Positions 1 to 6,719 of a stretch of DNA of 10,449 nucleotides are shown one piece after another. The DNA is from Gammaproteobacteria bacterium (lineage in GTDB: Bacteria; Pseudomonadota; Gammaproteobacteria; DAOWEP01). Made by a program: the position numbers and the translations under genes. Numbering within the stretch: position 1 is the first letter of the stretch; the number at the start of each line of letters is the position of its first letter. The stretch is taken from contig DAOWEP010000108.1 of the NCBI GenBank assembly GCA_030638455.1, forward strand, positions 1-10,449, read 5' to 3'. The notes under the pieces are model-generated. The model did not search any database, was not told the DNA's origin, and worked only from the letters and a program-made list of their open reading frames with translations.

Positions 1-204
1 CAGGACACGCCCATTTTTATGGCCCATGGTAATAGTGACCCCGTAGTACCCGTATCCTATGGGGAAAATTCATACCAAAAGCTTCTCCAGCTAAAATACC
101 CTGTGGAACTGAAACGATACAACATGCAACATGCGGTATGCCCTGAAGAAATCAGGGATATCAATAACTGGATATGTACTGTTCTTAATCTAGAAAATGC
201 CTGA
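1..204 (+). CDS. Serine esterase (phospholipase/carboxylesterase family), 3' end only
   Basis: The reading frame is open from base 1 and ends at TGA 202-204, giving about 67 residues of the C-terminal part of an alpha/beta-hydrolase. The visible stretch reads FMAHGNSDPVVPVSYG, which is the block holding the catalytic aspartate in the phospholipase/carboxylesterase family (usually G-x-x-D-x-x-V-P). About 30 residues later comes YNMQHAVCPEE, where the histidine of the MQHAVCPEE block is the usual catalytic base. The nucleophile serine (GxSxG) would lie upstream, outside the window. Proteins of this family are cytoplasmic enzymes of about 220 residues that hydrolyse short-chain carboxyl esters; the true substrate is rarely known. 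The next gene begins 46 bases downstream on the same strand, so they may be co-transcribed, but no functional link is obvious. The internal ATG at base 19 is not the real start, because the frame and family similarity continue upstream of it. Confidence 0.88.
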   Translation, partial: QDTPIFMAHGNSDPVVPVSYGENSYQKLLQLKYPVELKRYNMQHAVCPEEIRDINNWICTVLNLENA

Positions 205-250
205 CAATACAGACAAACTATTGCTAAACCTTTAGTACCTGTTCCCCGAC

Positions 251-1333
251 ATGAAATCAACAATGTTCGATCTGGTAAAAAATTGCTTCATTTTAACCAT
301 ATGCTTGCTGTGTTTTGGTAGCAGGTTTGCACTAGCTACCTACCCGGAACCTGATGGCAAGAAGCTCTATGACCTTCATTGCTCGGCCTGTCATGGTGAA
401 AATGGTCGGGGAGGGGTTGGTGTACCGCTAGCTTTGCCTGATTTTCTTAACACCGCATCTGATCAATACCTTCAGAAAACGATACGCCTTGGACGGCCTG
501 GCAGGATTATGCCGGCATTTACATCGCTGAGAAACGAACAGATCAGTGCAATCGTTCAGTTTATTCATACCTGGTCAGATACTACTCCGACACAATATCC
601 CGAAACTCCAGTACAAGGAGACCGCCATAAGGGTGCTCAATTATATTCAAAACACTGTGCGGCGTGTCATGGTAATAACGGTGAAGGCGGCCATGGCACA
701 GGGGTAACCTATTCAAGACCCCGAGACTTGCCAATTATTGCACCTGCCTTGCGCAATGCAGGATTTCTGGCTGCCGCCAGTGACCAGATGATCAAGGCCA
801 CTCTTATTAAGGGGCGCAAGAACACGCCTATGCCATCTTTTTTAAAACAGGGACTTGTAGAAAAAGACATTAATGACCTGGTGAGCTACATAAGAAGTTT
901 TGAAAAAACAGTACAGCAAGGCCGTGACAAGCCTGTTGAACAGCAAGCGAAGCCAACACTTGTGTATGAGTCATCTTATAGTTTTGAAGAAACCGTCGAG
1001 AACCTGAAAGGTGCGGCGATCGGGGCAAATTTCAGAATTATAAGAGAACAGTATTTTAATGAGGGGCTTGCCGAGCCGGGGAAAGAAGACAAACAGAAGA
1101 AAATCGTATATTTCTGCAATTTTAATACCCTAAATCAAGCGCTAGCGATTGATTCAAGGGTGGGACTGTTCCTTCCATGCAGGATAACGGTAGTAAAGCA
1201 CAAGGGAAAAGTGCTGGTAATGTCTATCAATCCGAAATTATTGAGTAATTTTTTCAATAATAGTGAACTGGACAGACTCTGCCAGCAAATGTATGAAACC
1301 TATTTGGCTATTCTTGAGGAAACCACCTTATGA
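251..1333 (+). CDS. Secreted dihaem cytochrome c with C-terminal DUF302 domain
   Basis: This 360-residue protein begins with a signal peptide (hydrophobic core about residues 11-22, likely cleavage after FALA near residue 29), so it is probably periplasmic. Two class I cytochrome c domains follow: haem motif CSACH at residues 44-48 with likely axial Met88 (RIMPAF), and CAACH at residues 136-140 with likely axial Met194 (TPMPSF). From about residue 240 to 355 the chain matches DUF302, with its typical block around residues 289-316 that keeps cysteines 289 and 310 (the second in LFLPC). Electron transfer is clear from the haem motifs; the DUF302 role is not known, so the physiological partner is unassigned. 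No convincing ribosome binding site precedes the ATG at 251, but this start gives a complete signal peptide. The stop overlaps the start of the next gene, which encodes a second DUF302 protein, implying coupled expression. Confidence 0.9.
   Translation: MKSTMFDLVKNCFILTICLLCFGSRFALATYPEPDGKKLYDLHCSACHGENGRGGVGVPLALPDFLNTASDQYLQKTIRLGRPGRIMPAFTSLRNEQISAIVQFIHTWSDTTPTQYPETPVQGDRHKGAQLYSKHCAACHGNNGEGGHGTGVTYSRPRDLPIIAPALRNAGFLAAASDQMIKATLIKGRKNTPMPSFLKQGLVEKDINDLVSYIRSFEKTVQQGRDKPVEQQAKPTLVYESSYSFEETVENLKGAAIGANFRIIREQYFNEGLAEPGKEDKQKKIVYFCNFNTLNQALAIDSRVGLFLPCRITVVKHKGKVLVMSINPKLLSNFFNNSELDRLCQQMYETYLAILEETTL
1316..1320 (+). promoter_or_regulatory. Ribosome binding site of the coupled DUF302 gene
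   Basis: GAGGA lies 9 bases before the ATG at 1330, inside the last codons of the cytochrome gene. Together with the ATGA overlap it supports translational coupling and fixes the start of the second gene. Confidence 0.7.
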
Positions 1334-1830
1334 TCGTCAGCCTATTTTATAAGTGTAAGACTTATAGACGGAAGTTCTGGTTTGCTGCCATTTCTATTCT
1401 TTTAATTGTTCTTTCTACATCGCCTGTCCATGCCGATGATCTGATTATGGTTAGATCAACACAGGCCTTTCCTGAAGCCATGACCAATCTACAACATACC
1501 ATTATTAACCGGGGTTACCAATTAATAAGAGTTCAACGAGTGGATATTGGCTTAACCGCTTCGGGATTCAAGACAGACAAATACAGACTGGTCTTTTTTG
1601 GCGATAAATACATGGTGGAGGAGCTGCCCAATAAATACCCTGAACTGATCCCCTATTTACCACTCAAGATTGTGATTTATGCCGAAGAAGATCAAACCCT
1701 TATTCTTGGCATGAACCCCGTAAATCTTGAAAAATACTATCCCGACAACCCTGAGTTGGCCAGGGCATTCAATCAGTGGAAAAAAGATCTGGAATCAATT
1801 CTGCATGAAGCGCAAAAGGATGAAGATTGA
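1330..1830 (+). CDS. Secreted DUF302-family protein
   Basis: This is a 166-residue protein with a positively charged start (KCKTYRRK), a hydrophobic segment at about residues 17-32 and a probable signal peptidase site after PVHA (residue 35). It is therefore predicted to be periplasmic. The mature part matches DUF302 in outline: an N-terminal amphipathic stretch with MTNLQHTIINRGYQLI, then a beta-rich core containing YLPLKIVIYAEEDQTLILGM. The two cysteines present in the DUF302 part of the upstream cytochrome are replaced here (by glycine in FFGDKY and leucine in LPLKI), so the two copies are probably not equivalent. The ATG at 1330 overlaps the upstream TGA (ATGA), and GAGGA at 1316-1320 lies 9 bases before it, a good ribosome binding site inside the preceding gene. 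Biochemical function is unknown; the coupling suggests it works with, or binds, the cytochrome. Confidence 0.85.
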   Translation: MIVSLFYKCKTYRRKFWFAAISILLIVLSTSPVHADDLIMVRSTQAFPEAMTNLQHTIINRGYQLIRVQRVDIGLTASGFKTDKYRLVFFGDKYMVEELPNKYPELIPYLPLKIVIYAEEDQTLILGMNPVNLEKYYPDNPELARAFNQWKKDLESILHEAQKDED

Positions 1831-2012
1831 TAATCCTAAATTAATCAGTTGAACCGTAGCGAGAGCAACTAGGGTGCAGAAGATAAAAGACTTTTCAGGT
1901 TATTTCGGACGAATGCGTATCACCCATACGGGGAGTTCTAAATAACCTGAAAAGTCTTTTAGATTCTGTGCGTTAGATGTTCGCAGTAGGTTCAGCTGAT
2001 TAACTTAGGATA
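1831..2012. repeat. Large imperfect palindrome, MITE-like element (element 1)
   Basis: The whole spacer between the DUF302 gene and cyaA is a nested inverted repeat. The outer arms at 1832-1855 and 1989-2012 match at 21 of 24 positions as reverse complements (AATCCTAAATTAATC... against ...GATTAACTTAGGATA). The inner arms at 1885-1904 and 1941-1960 are a perfect 20-bp inverted repeat containing GACTTTTCAGG, and at the centre CGTAT (1916-1920) pairs with ATACG (1926-1930). The segments between are also related, but with gaps. GTAGCGAG (1856-1863) and TTCGCAGTAG (1980-1989) mark the two sides and recur in the same order in the element at 6623-6719. No coding frame is evident inside. It sits between two convergent genes and could act as a two-way transcription terminator. 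A small non-autonomous mobile element is the best reading. No clean target-site duplication is visible. Confidence 0.75.
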
Positions 2013-2040
2013 ACGTACAAGCGTATATTAATGCGCGATA

Positions 2041-4890
2041 TTACAATTCTGACATCGCCTTATTCAGTTTATATTCTATCTTACTCTTGTAATTAAGGAA
2101 GTGCACTGTTTGCAGGTTTAGCCCGCCATCAACGCCCAGCAAGGGTCTGGTCACATCAATATCAGTGATATAAATCGGATAACGCCCCTTGTCATTGCGC
2201 TTGTTCAACACAAATTTTGCAACTTCCTTAAATACTTCTTCTCCGAATTCAAGAGATGAAAATTCCTCGCCGTCGCAATAAAGTGTAAAAGTAGGCTTTT
2301 CACCGTCTATTACATTTCCAATCACCTGTATCCCAAAATACTTGTCTATATCGCTACTTTCAGGATTTGATAGCCTTTCCAGTCTGGCATGATTACCGCG
2401 CAGTTTATGGATCTGGAAATACTCGGTTTCAGCAGTTGCTTCCTTTCCGTCGTCTGCCTGCTCCATCATGTTTCGTCTATTAATCGCGTTATCAAGGAAC
2501 TTCTGATACTGGCCTACCAGGGAATCATTATTAAAATATTCTGCTATCTGGTAGAAAAGCGACCCGCGCTCATCCAGGACATATACCACCGCCTTTTTGT
2601 CTTTCACCTGAAAAAATAATTGCACAATATCCGGATGATTATGTTGGACTATTTCAGAAAGCGGGGCTTCATCCATCATATATCGATCAAAAACTATCGC
2701 GCTATACTCTGCCTGTGATGCGCCCAGAACCCTGATCAGATCTGCTTTATCTCCAAGCTTCTGGAAACGGGGGGCATCATTTTCTTCCTGTAACATATAG
2801 TAGGAATATTCGATACGGATAATATACCGGGTAGATTTTCCGCAATCTGATTTGTAATAGGTCTGTATAGTATCTCTAAAAAGTTCCTCAACCCTGTGTG
2901 CAATTGCCATCCCCCGCGCTGATGAAAAACTATACACCTGCACAGGAGGTGGTGCTTTTTTGTCTGACAGCGGCGCCCACGCATGATAGTCACAAAGACA
3001 ATCAAGCAATGCCGTTTCTCCACTATAACGGAAGGTAAGCACCTCGCCCCAACTGGTCACCATCATCAGATCACAACTGAGAATCAGATTTTTAGAGATG
3101 CCACCATAACTCAAGGCATCCGACTTATTACTGGTTAGATGCAGGCCCTTCTGGGTATGACTAACCCAGGGATCAATACCCATATTTATGTACACAGCAC
3201 ATGACAATATCCGGGAACGATCCTGCAGCATTCCCATGCTGATACGGGGTAATTTTCCGTCAACATATAACCGTTTAATGCTATCTATAATGGCCAATAG
3301 CTCTTTAAGGGTAAAACTGGGCTGTTTGCTGCTTAGCGATACGTGTGTCTGTGGGCCAATAATCTTGTTAAAATGGCACCACGACACCAATTCAATCAAA
3401 CCATGTGTACGCTTTAGAGGGGAAACATCATTCCCGACTTCAGTAACAACATCATCTCTATATAGCAGCCAGGCATCCTGGCCATTACTACTGGTCTGCA
3501 CAAACTTTATCCGCTCTTCCGTCATATCATTCGATATGCCCGGATTAACCAACTCTACTTTACCCGCCTTTCGTTCAAAGGCTGCGTATAATCTGCGTCC
3601 AAGAAGGTTCAGATCCATGCTGTTAATATTCGATTCTTCCGGGTGCTGCCTCGCAAAATCTGATAAGACCCGATAGCTGCGCGTCAACTCACTGGTTATG
3701 ACCTTTCGTTCTTCCATAACCTGATTGACTTTCCATTTCGTGTGCGAGTCCAGATACTTGAAATCATCACCGCCCCAGCCCCAATCCTTGGTTAATTCCG
3801 ACATTACCTCATATCTGTATTGGGCATTCCTGGAATTGGAATTACTAAGCTTGAGGTTTACCTTGAAATAGAAACAACGCCGAACGAAATCCAGCCTTTC
3901 CAGCTCATTCCTCTTCCTCAGATAATCCTCGAGTTTGTTATAGATCAGAATATAGGAGTCCAGCGCATCAATCTTTGTCTCACCATCATAAATGGCCTGC
4001 TTCATCTGGTTACTCAGGAGCTGTACATTCGGATACTCATTGGCATAAGCCTCCATAATCATTAATTTCAAAACAGATTTGTATGGAGAACCTAATGCCT
4101 TGTGCAGTTGCCATAAACCTGCGCCAAAGAACTCACCGGCTGGAAGGGTGCCAACGGAACCAAAATCAATAATGTCTATTTCATCTATCAGGCCTTTCTT
4201 GATAAGCCCGGCTATATATTCATCATGCTCCAGTTCGTGTTCAGGTGGAACCAGCCACCATGCGGGTGTCCGCCCCGCTATATAGAGACTGGTGCGGTAA
4301 AATTCTTCTTTTAATAAAATATCCTGTGCGGTTCCGCTACTTTCTTCTGATAGAGATTCCGTTGTACCTTGTTTCATGGTCTCGGCTGACAGTACAAAGA
4401 AGGTTACCTCCAGCCCAAGACTATCCGCCCATTTACTGATTGCATCGCTTTTTTCGCGTAATAATGCAACCTGTGATTTTTTTAGCGCTGGATCATGACA
4501 GATCCATATATCAAAATCGCTCTTTGCAGAATAGGCAATGGTTCCGCTACTTCCCATCAGGTAAAGTGCATGGATTGCAAAACCCCGCATTGCTTTACGT
4601 ACATATTTGAAATTTTTTGATACCTTCTTCGTCTCATCAATACATTTTTTTGAGGGCGAATAATCAGCTATTCCGACAGGTGTTTTCTTTGAAACAAATC
4701 CAGGCAGGTCCATGCTGTTGGTATGAAACAGCAATGGAAGGATTTCCAAAAAGATCTTTTGGCGGCTTCTTAGAGTAGAATTAACCCGATTCAGACGCTC
4801 ATTATTCAGCATCATAAATCGACGTTTTATCGACTGAATATGTGAGGGCCCTGAGCCCTCAATAACCCTTAATGTTGGATCGCCTGCCAT
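2041..4890 (-). CDS. cyaA: Class I adenylate cyclase
   Basis: The protein of 949 residues converts ATP to cyclic AMP, which acts through CRP/Vfr-type regulators. It is close in length to Pseudomonas CyaA and about 100 residues longer than the E. coli enzyme. The N-terminal catalytic half carries the class I nucleotidyl-transfer signature at residues 113-129: GSSGT, then SAKSDFDIW, with the metal-binding pair Asp125 and Asp127. The block LPLLFHTNSMDLPGF (about residues 51-65) is also typical of the family. The C-terminal half is the long regulatory region found in these proteins. The ATG at 4890 is chosen because family similarity (IKRRFMMLNNERLNR) starts at about residue 21; the ribosome binding site is weak (ACAGG about 4 bases before it). 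It lies 147 or so bases downstream of the PAS/GGDEF gene on the same strand and converges on the cytochrome operon across element 1. TATATA at 4947-4952 may be part of a promoter of its own, without a good -35. Confidence 0.95.
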   Translation of the reverse strand: MAGDPTLRVIEGSGPSHIQSIKRRFMMLNNERLNRVNSTLRSRQKIFLEILPLLFHTNSMDLPGFVSKKTPVGIADYSPSKKCIDETKKVSKNFKYVRKAMRGFAIHALYLMGSSGTIAYSAKSDFDIWICHDPALKKSQVALLREKSDAISKWADSLGLEVTFFVLSAETMKQGTTESLSEESSGTAQDILLKEEFYRTSLYIAGRTPAWWLVPPEHELEHDEYIAGLIKKGLIDEIDIIDFGSVGTLPAGEFFGAGLWQLHKALGSPYKSVLKLMIMEAYANEYPNVQLLSNQMKQAIYDGETKIDALDSYILIYNKLEDYLRKRNELERLDFVRRCFYFKVNLKLSNSNSRNAQYRYEVMSELTKDWGWGGDDFKYLDSHTKWKVNQVMEERKVITSELTRSYRVLSDFARQHPEESNINSMDLNLLGRRLYAAFERKAGKVELVNPGISNDMTEERIKFVQTSSNGQDAWLLYRDDVVTEVGNDVSPLKRTHGLIELVSWCHFNKIIGPQTHVSLSSKQPSFTLKELLAIIDSIKRLYVDGKLPRISMGMLQDRSRILSCAVYINMGIDPWVSHTQKGLHLTSNKSDALSYGGISKNLILSCDLMMVTSWGEVLTFRYSGETALLDCLCDYHAWAPLSDKKAPPPVQVYSFSSARGMAIAHRVEELFRDTIQTYYKSDCGKSTRYIIRIEYSYYMLQEENDAPRFQKLGDKADLIRVLGASQAEYSAIVFDRYMMDEAPLSEIVQHNHPDIVQLFFQVKDKKAVVYVLDERGSLFYQIAEYFNNDSLVGQYQKFLDNAINRRNMMEQADDGKEATAETEYFQIHKLRGNHARLERLSNPESSDIDKYFGIQVIGNVIDGEKPTFTLYCDGEEFSSLEFGEEVFKEVAKFVLNKRNDKGRYPIYITDIDVTRPLLGVDGGLNLQTVHFLNYKSKIEYKLNKAMSEL

Positions 4891-5024
4891 GAAACCTGTA
4901 TCGGCTTCACGACTGAAATCTAAAGGTATTCAGAGCCCTATAACGCTATATAGACGGGCCTGAAAAATAAAGTTGAACGGGATCACTGGGCAAGATTTAC
5001 CCATAGATAATAGGTATTTGTGCG

Positions 5025-5042
5025 TGTAGCAAACGAGCTACA
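5025..5042 (-). terminator. Small hairpin at the end of the PAS/GGDEF gene
   Basis: TGTAGC at 5025-5030 and GCTACA at 5037-5042 form a perfect 6-bp stem with a 6-base loop, and the stem includes the TAG stop codon of the PAS/GGDEF gene. There is no following run of T on the transcribed strand, so intrinsic termination is doubtful. It may only slow or attenuate transcription into cyaA. Confidence 0.3.
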
Positions 5043-5874
5043 GTACAACAGCGCTCAATTCATCTTTCTGTTGCGCCTGTGCCAGACCCTCTTCGACACG
5101 ATGTAACATACTGGCTGCAGTATCGCCTTTTTTCCATTCCGTTATACCGAATAGGGCGCTTTCCACATCCTCCAGCCTTACGAGACTTTCAGACACCTTT
5201 CCGGCCATCGCGTTGGACGAACTTTTATCTGTTTCAGGCAGTACAATTATAAATTCCCGTGGTGACAGCTGACCAATTACATCCGCCCATCGCAACTGAT
5301 CTTTTAACAAATGACTTACCGTTAACTGGCACTGCTTGCATGAATCATCAGAAGCCATTGTTTTCTCATCGAATTCAACAAACATCTTTACAATCGACAA
5401 CGGATTATTATATCGCCTGCTATGAGATACCTGTGACTCTAGCACCATCATTAAAGCCCTTTCAGTAGAAAGACCTGTGACAGGATCCGCAAGCCTGAGA
5501 TCTGAAAGCTCTTCGTGCAATTGCGCATTATCTTTTCTCAGTACATCATCAGCCTGCTCAAGAAAATAATGTATTTCAAAACAGTCTGTTATATTGATTT
5601 TGACCTTCTGCTGACTGTGCTTGAAAGTCCGGGCAATCCCACCTGTTTCATGTAGAACTACCTCGGAATCATTTGAAAACAGGCTCTTTAGATCATCCCT
5701 GGGGACACAGGTTTGATCAGTGCCCAGAAGTGAACTTTGGTCAATTCCGAAAACTTCCTCAAAGGAGTTATTTACGTACGTGATCTTGCCCTGTTCGTCC
5801 AGAATCATGCAGCTGACGGGACAAGTGCCCAATATAGTTTGAGCCAATGTGGCGGAAGTATTGTTGCTATTCAT
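5038..5874 (-). CDS. PAS-domain protein with degenerate GGDEF domain
   Basis: With the ATG at 5874 the product has 278 residues and no membrane segment. A PAS-like domain covers about residues 10-100 (CPVSCMILDEQGKITYVNNSF is its characteristic opening, ending in NNSFEEVFG). A short charged linker leads to a GGDEF-type domain from about residue 130, which starts with DPVTGLSTERAL, the equivalent of the usual DPLTGLPNRR. At the active-site position the chain reads LSPREF instead of GGDEF, and the upstream metal-binding motif is also lost, so diguanylate cyclase activity is very unlikely. It may sense a ligand or bind a partner. Cys179 and Cys182 form a CxxC inside the GGDEF part. Two other starts exist: GTG at 5928 (AGGTGG 4 bases before it) and ATG at 5889. 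I prefer 5874 because GGAG lies 9 bases before it and the PAS domain begins soon after. It precedes cyaA on the same strand, so a role linked to cAMP control is possible. Confidence 0.82.
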   Translation of the reverse strand: MNSNNTSATLAQTILGTCPVSCMILDEQGKITYVNNSFEEVFGIDQSSLLGTDQTCVPRDDLKSLFSNDSEVVLHETGGIARTFKHSQQKVKINITDCFEIHYFLEQADDVLRKDNAQLHEELSDLRLADPVTGLSTERALMMVLESQVSHSRRYNNPLSIVKMFVEFDEKTMASDDSCKQCQLTVSHLLKDQLRWADVIGQLSPREFIIVLPETDKSSSNAMAGKVSESLVRLEDVESALFGITEWKKGDTAASMLHRVEEGLAQAQQKDELSAVVL

Positions 5875-6221
5875 TTTTAATTTCTCCATATTTACTCTGG
5901 AATCCCTTGCACCGACTATTTTCGGCACCCAACCACCTGGAAAGTGTTGGATTCACAGAGTTTGGGTTCAAAACAAATTACATGTCAAAACACCTGGTTC
6001 TGCATCCCCTAGTTATCGGTCAATTTACTGAATACTTTAGTCAAGACGAGTCACTAGACGGACAACATATATATTTGCTAATTGTTATGTAACAATATGT
6101 TTCATATACAGAAAATACACGGATCGGGCGATCAATATCATGATCACTAAATAAACATATGAATTATTATTTAGGGGAAGGAAGGAAACGACTTGATGAT
6201 ATGCGGAAAGCGTGAAAATAT
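5875..6221. other. Spacer between the nucleotide pyrophosphohydrolase and PAS/GGDEF genes
   Basis: No convincing gene is seen here on either strand; the short open frames have no recognisable content. The part at 6060-6180 is AT-rich. It holds a perfect inverted repeat (6081-6096) and three GATC sites within 24 bases (6122-6145), of which the last two form the weak inverted repeat GATCA-N6-TGATC (6130-6145). It probably contains the promoter of the PAS/GGDEF gene, and the 3' end of the transcript from argH and the pyrophosphohydrolase gene. Confidence 0.5.
6067..6096 (-). promoter_or_regulatory. Possible promoter and operator for the PAS/GGDEF gene
   Basis: ATTGTTA (6081-6087) and TAACAAT (6090-6096) form a perfect 7-bp inverted repeat separated by two bases, a layout typical of a dimeric repressor site. 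Read on the minus strand, TTGTTA (6095-6090) could serve as a -35 and TATATA (6073-6068) as a -10 with a 16-base spacer, four of six consensus bases each. The repeat would then overlap the -35. The leader would be long, about 190 bases to the ATG at 5874. Stronger TTGACA-like words nearer the gene lack a matching -10. Confidence 0.3.
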
Positions 6222-6581
6222 TCAGCTGATAAATTCGGATGCCCGGCCAGCCTTGCCGCGTACCTTTTCTATCGGATACCGGGATTCGTTAATGAGAATT
6301 TTCTTATTGGCAGAATCTACAAGATCCACACCCAGCTTATCCGCGATACGAATCAGGTAAATAAAGATGTCAGCCAGTTCCATTGCCACCTGGTCTTTTT
6401 TATCCTGAGCTAAAGAATGACTTTGCTCTTCGGTCAACCATTGAAAATGCTCGATCAATTCACCCACTTCTGCAATCAATGCCATAGACAGGTTTTTAGG
6501 CGAGTGGAACTGATCCCAGTCCCGACATTCTGCAAAATCAGCAAGCCGTTTACGCAGGTTTTCAATTGAATCGGTATTCAT
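6222..6581 (-). CDS. MazG/DCTPP1-like nucleoside triphosphate pyrophosphohydrolase
   Basis: This 119-residue protein belongs to the all-alpha NTP pyrophosphatase group and is closest in appearance to the dCTP pyrophosphatase (RS21-C6/DCTPP1) branch. The opening LRKRLADFAECRDWDQFHSP followed by KNL is characteristic of that branch. The metal-binding signature ExxE...ExxD is complete: Glu38 and Glu41 (AEVGEL), then Glu68 and Asp71 (ELADIFIYL), with 26 residues between the pairs. The family hydrolyses dNTPs, often modified dCTP, to the monophosphate and pyrophosphate, and is thought to clean the nucleotide pool; the exact substrate here is inferred. The ATG at 6581 is chosen over a TTG at 6593 because GCGAG precedes it by 5 bases and the family similarity begins right after it. 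It lies downstream of argH on the same strand, separated from it by element 2. Confidence 0.88.
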   Translation of the reverse strand: MNTDSIENLRKRLADFAECRDWDQFHSPKNLSMALIAEVGELIEHFQWLTEEQSHSLAQDKKDQVAMELADIFIYLIRIADKLGVDLVDSANKKILINESRYPIEKVRGKAGRASEFIS

Positions 6582-6622
6582 AGTTACTCGCAATACTCTG
6601 GCTATTGACCCGTTATTTGCTG

Positions 6623-6719
6623 CTAGGAGCCTGTCGGACTTAGGTGATTGTAGCGAGGAAAAGCCATTTTGAGTCAGATTTTTCGCAGTAGATTCATCCT
6701 AAGTCTGACAGGCTCCTAG
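6623..6719. repeat. Palindromic MITE-like element with 22-bp arms (element 2)
   Basis: The arms at 6623-6644 and 6698-6719 match at 21 of 22 positions as reverse complements (CTAGGAGCCTGTCGGACTTAGG against CCTAAGTCTGACAGGCTCC plus TAG). The 53-base middle holds GTAGCGAG (6650-6657) and TTCGCAGTAG (6682-6691), the same two motifs in the same order as in the element at 1831-2012. If the element proper begins at GGAGCC and ends at GGCTCC, it is flanked on both sides by CTAG, which fits the YTAR target duplication of IS5-group transposons; CTAG is itself a palindrome, so this is suggestive only. The element overlaps the last codons and stop of argH. It has no coding capacity of its own. Confidence 0.75.

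Noticed and set aside
1831..2012. CRISPR array or integron-like site in the palindromic spacer
   Set aside because: There are no direct repeats with regular spacers, and no integrase or Cas gene is nearby.
3188..3676. 162-codon open frame on the plus strand
   Set aside because: It lies wholly inside cyaA on the opposite strand, has no recognisable domain and no ribosome binding site; cyaA similarity runs through the whole region.
5847..6092. Plus-strand open frames of 60 and 81 codons at the start of the PAS/GGDEF gene
   Set aside because: They overlap the PAS gene start and the AT-rich spacer, show no domain and have no supporting start signal.
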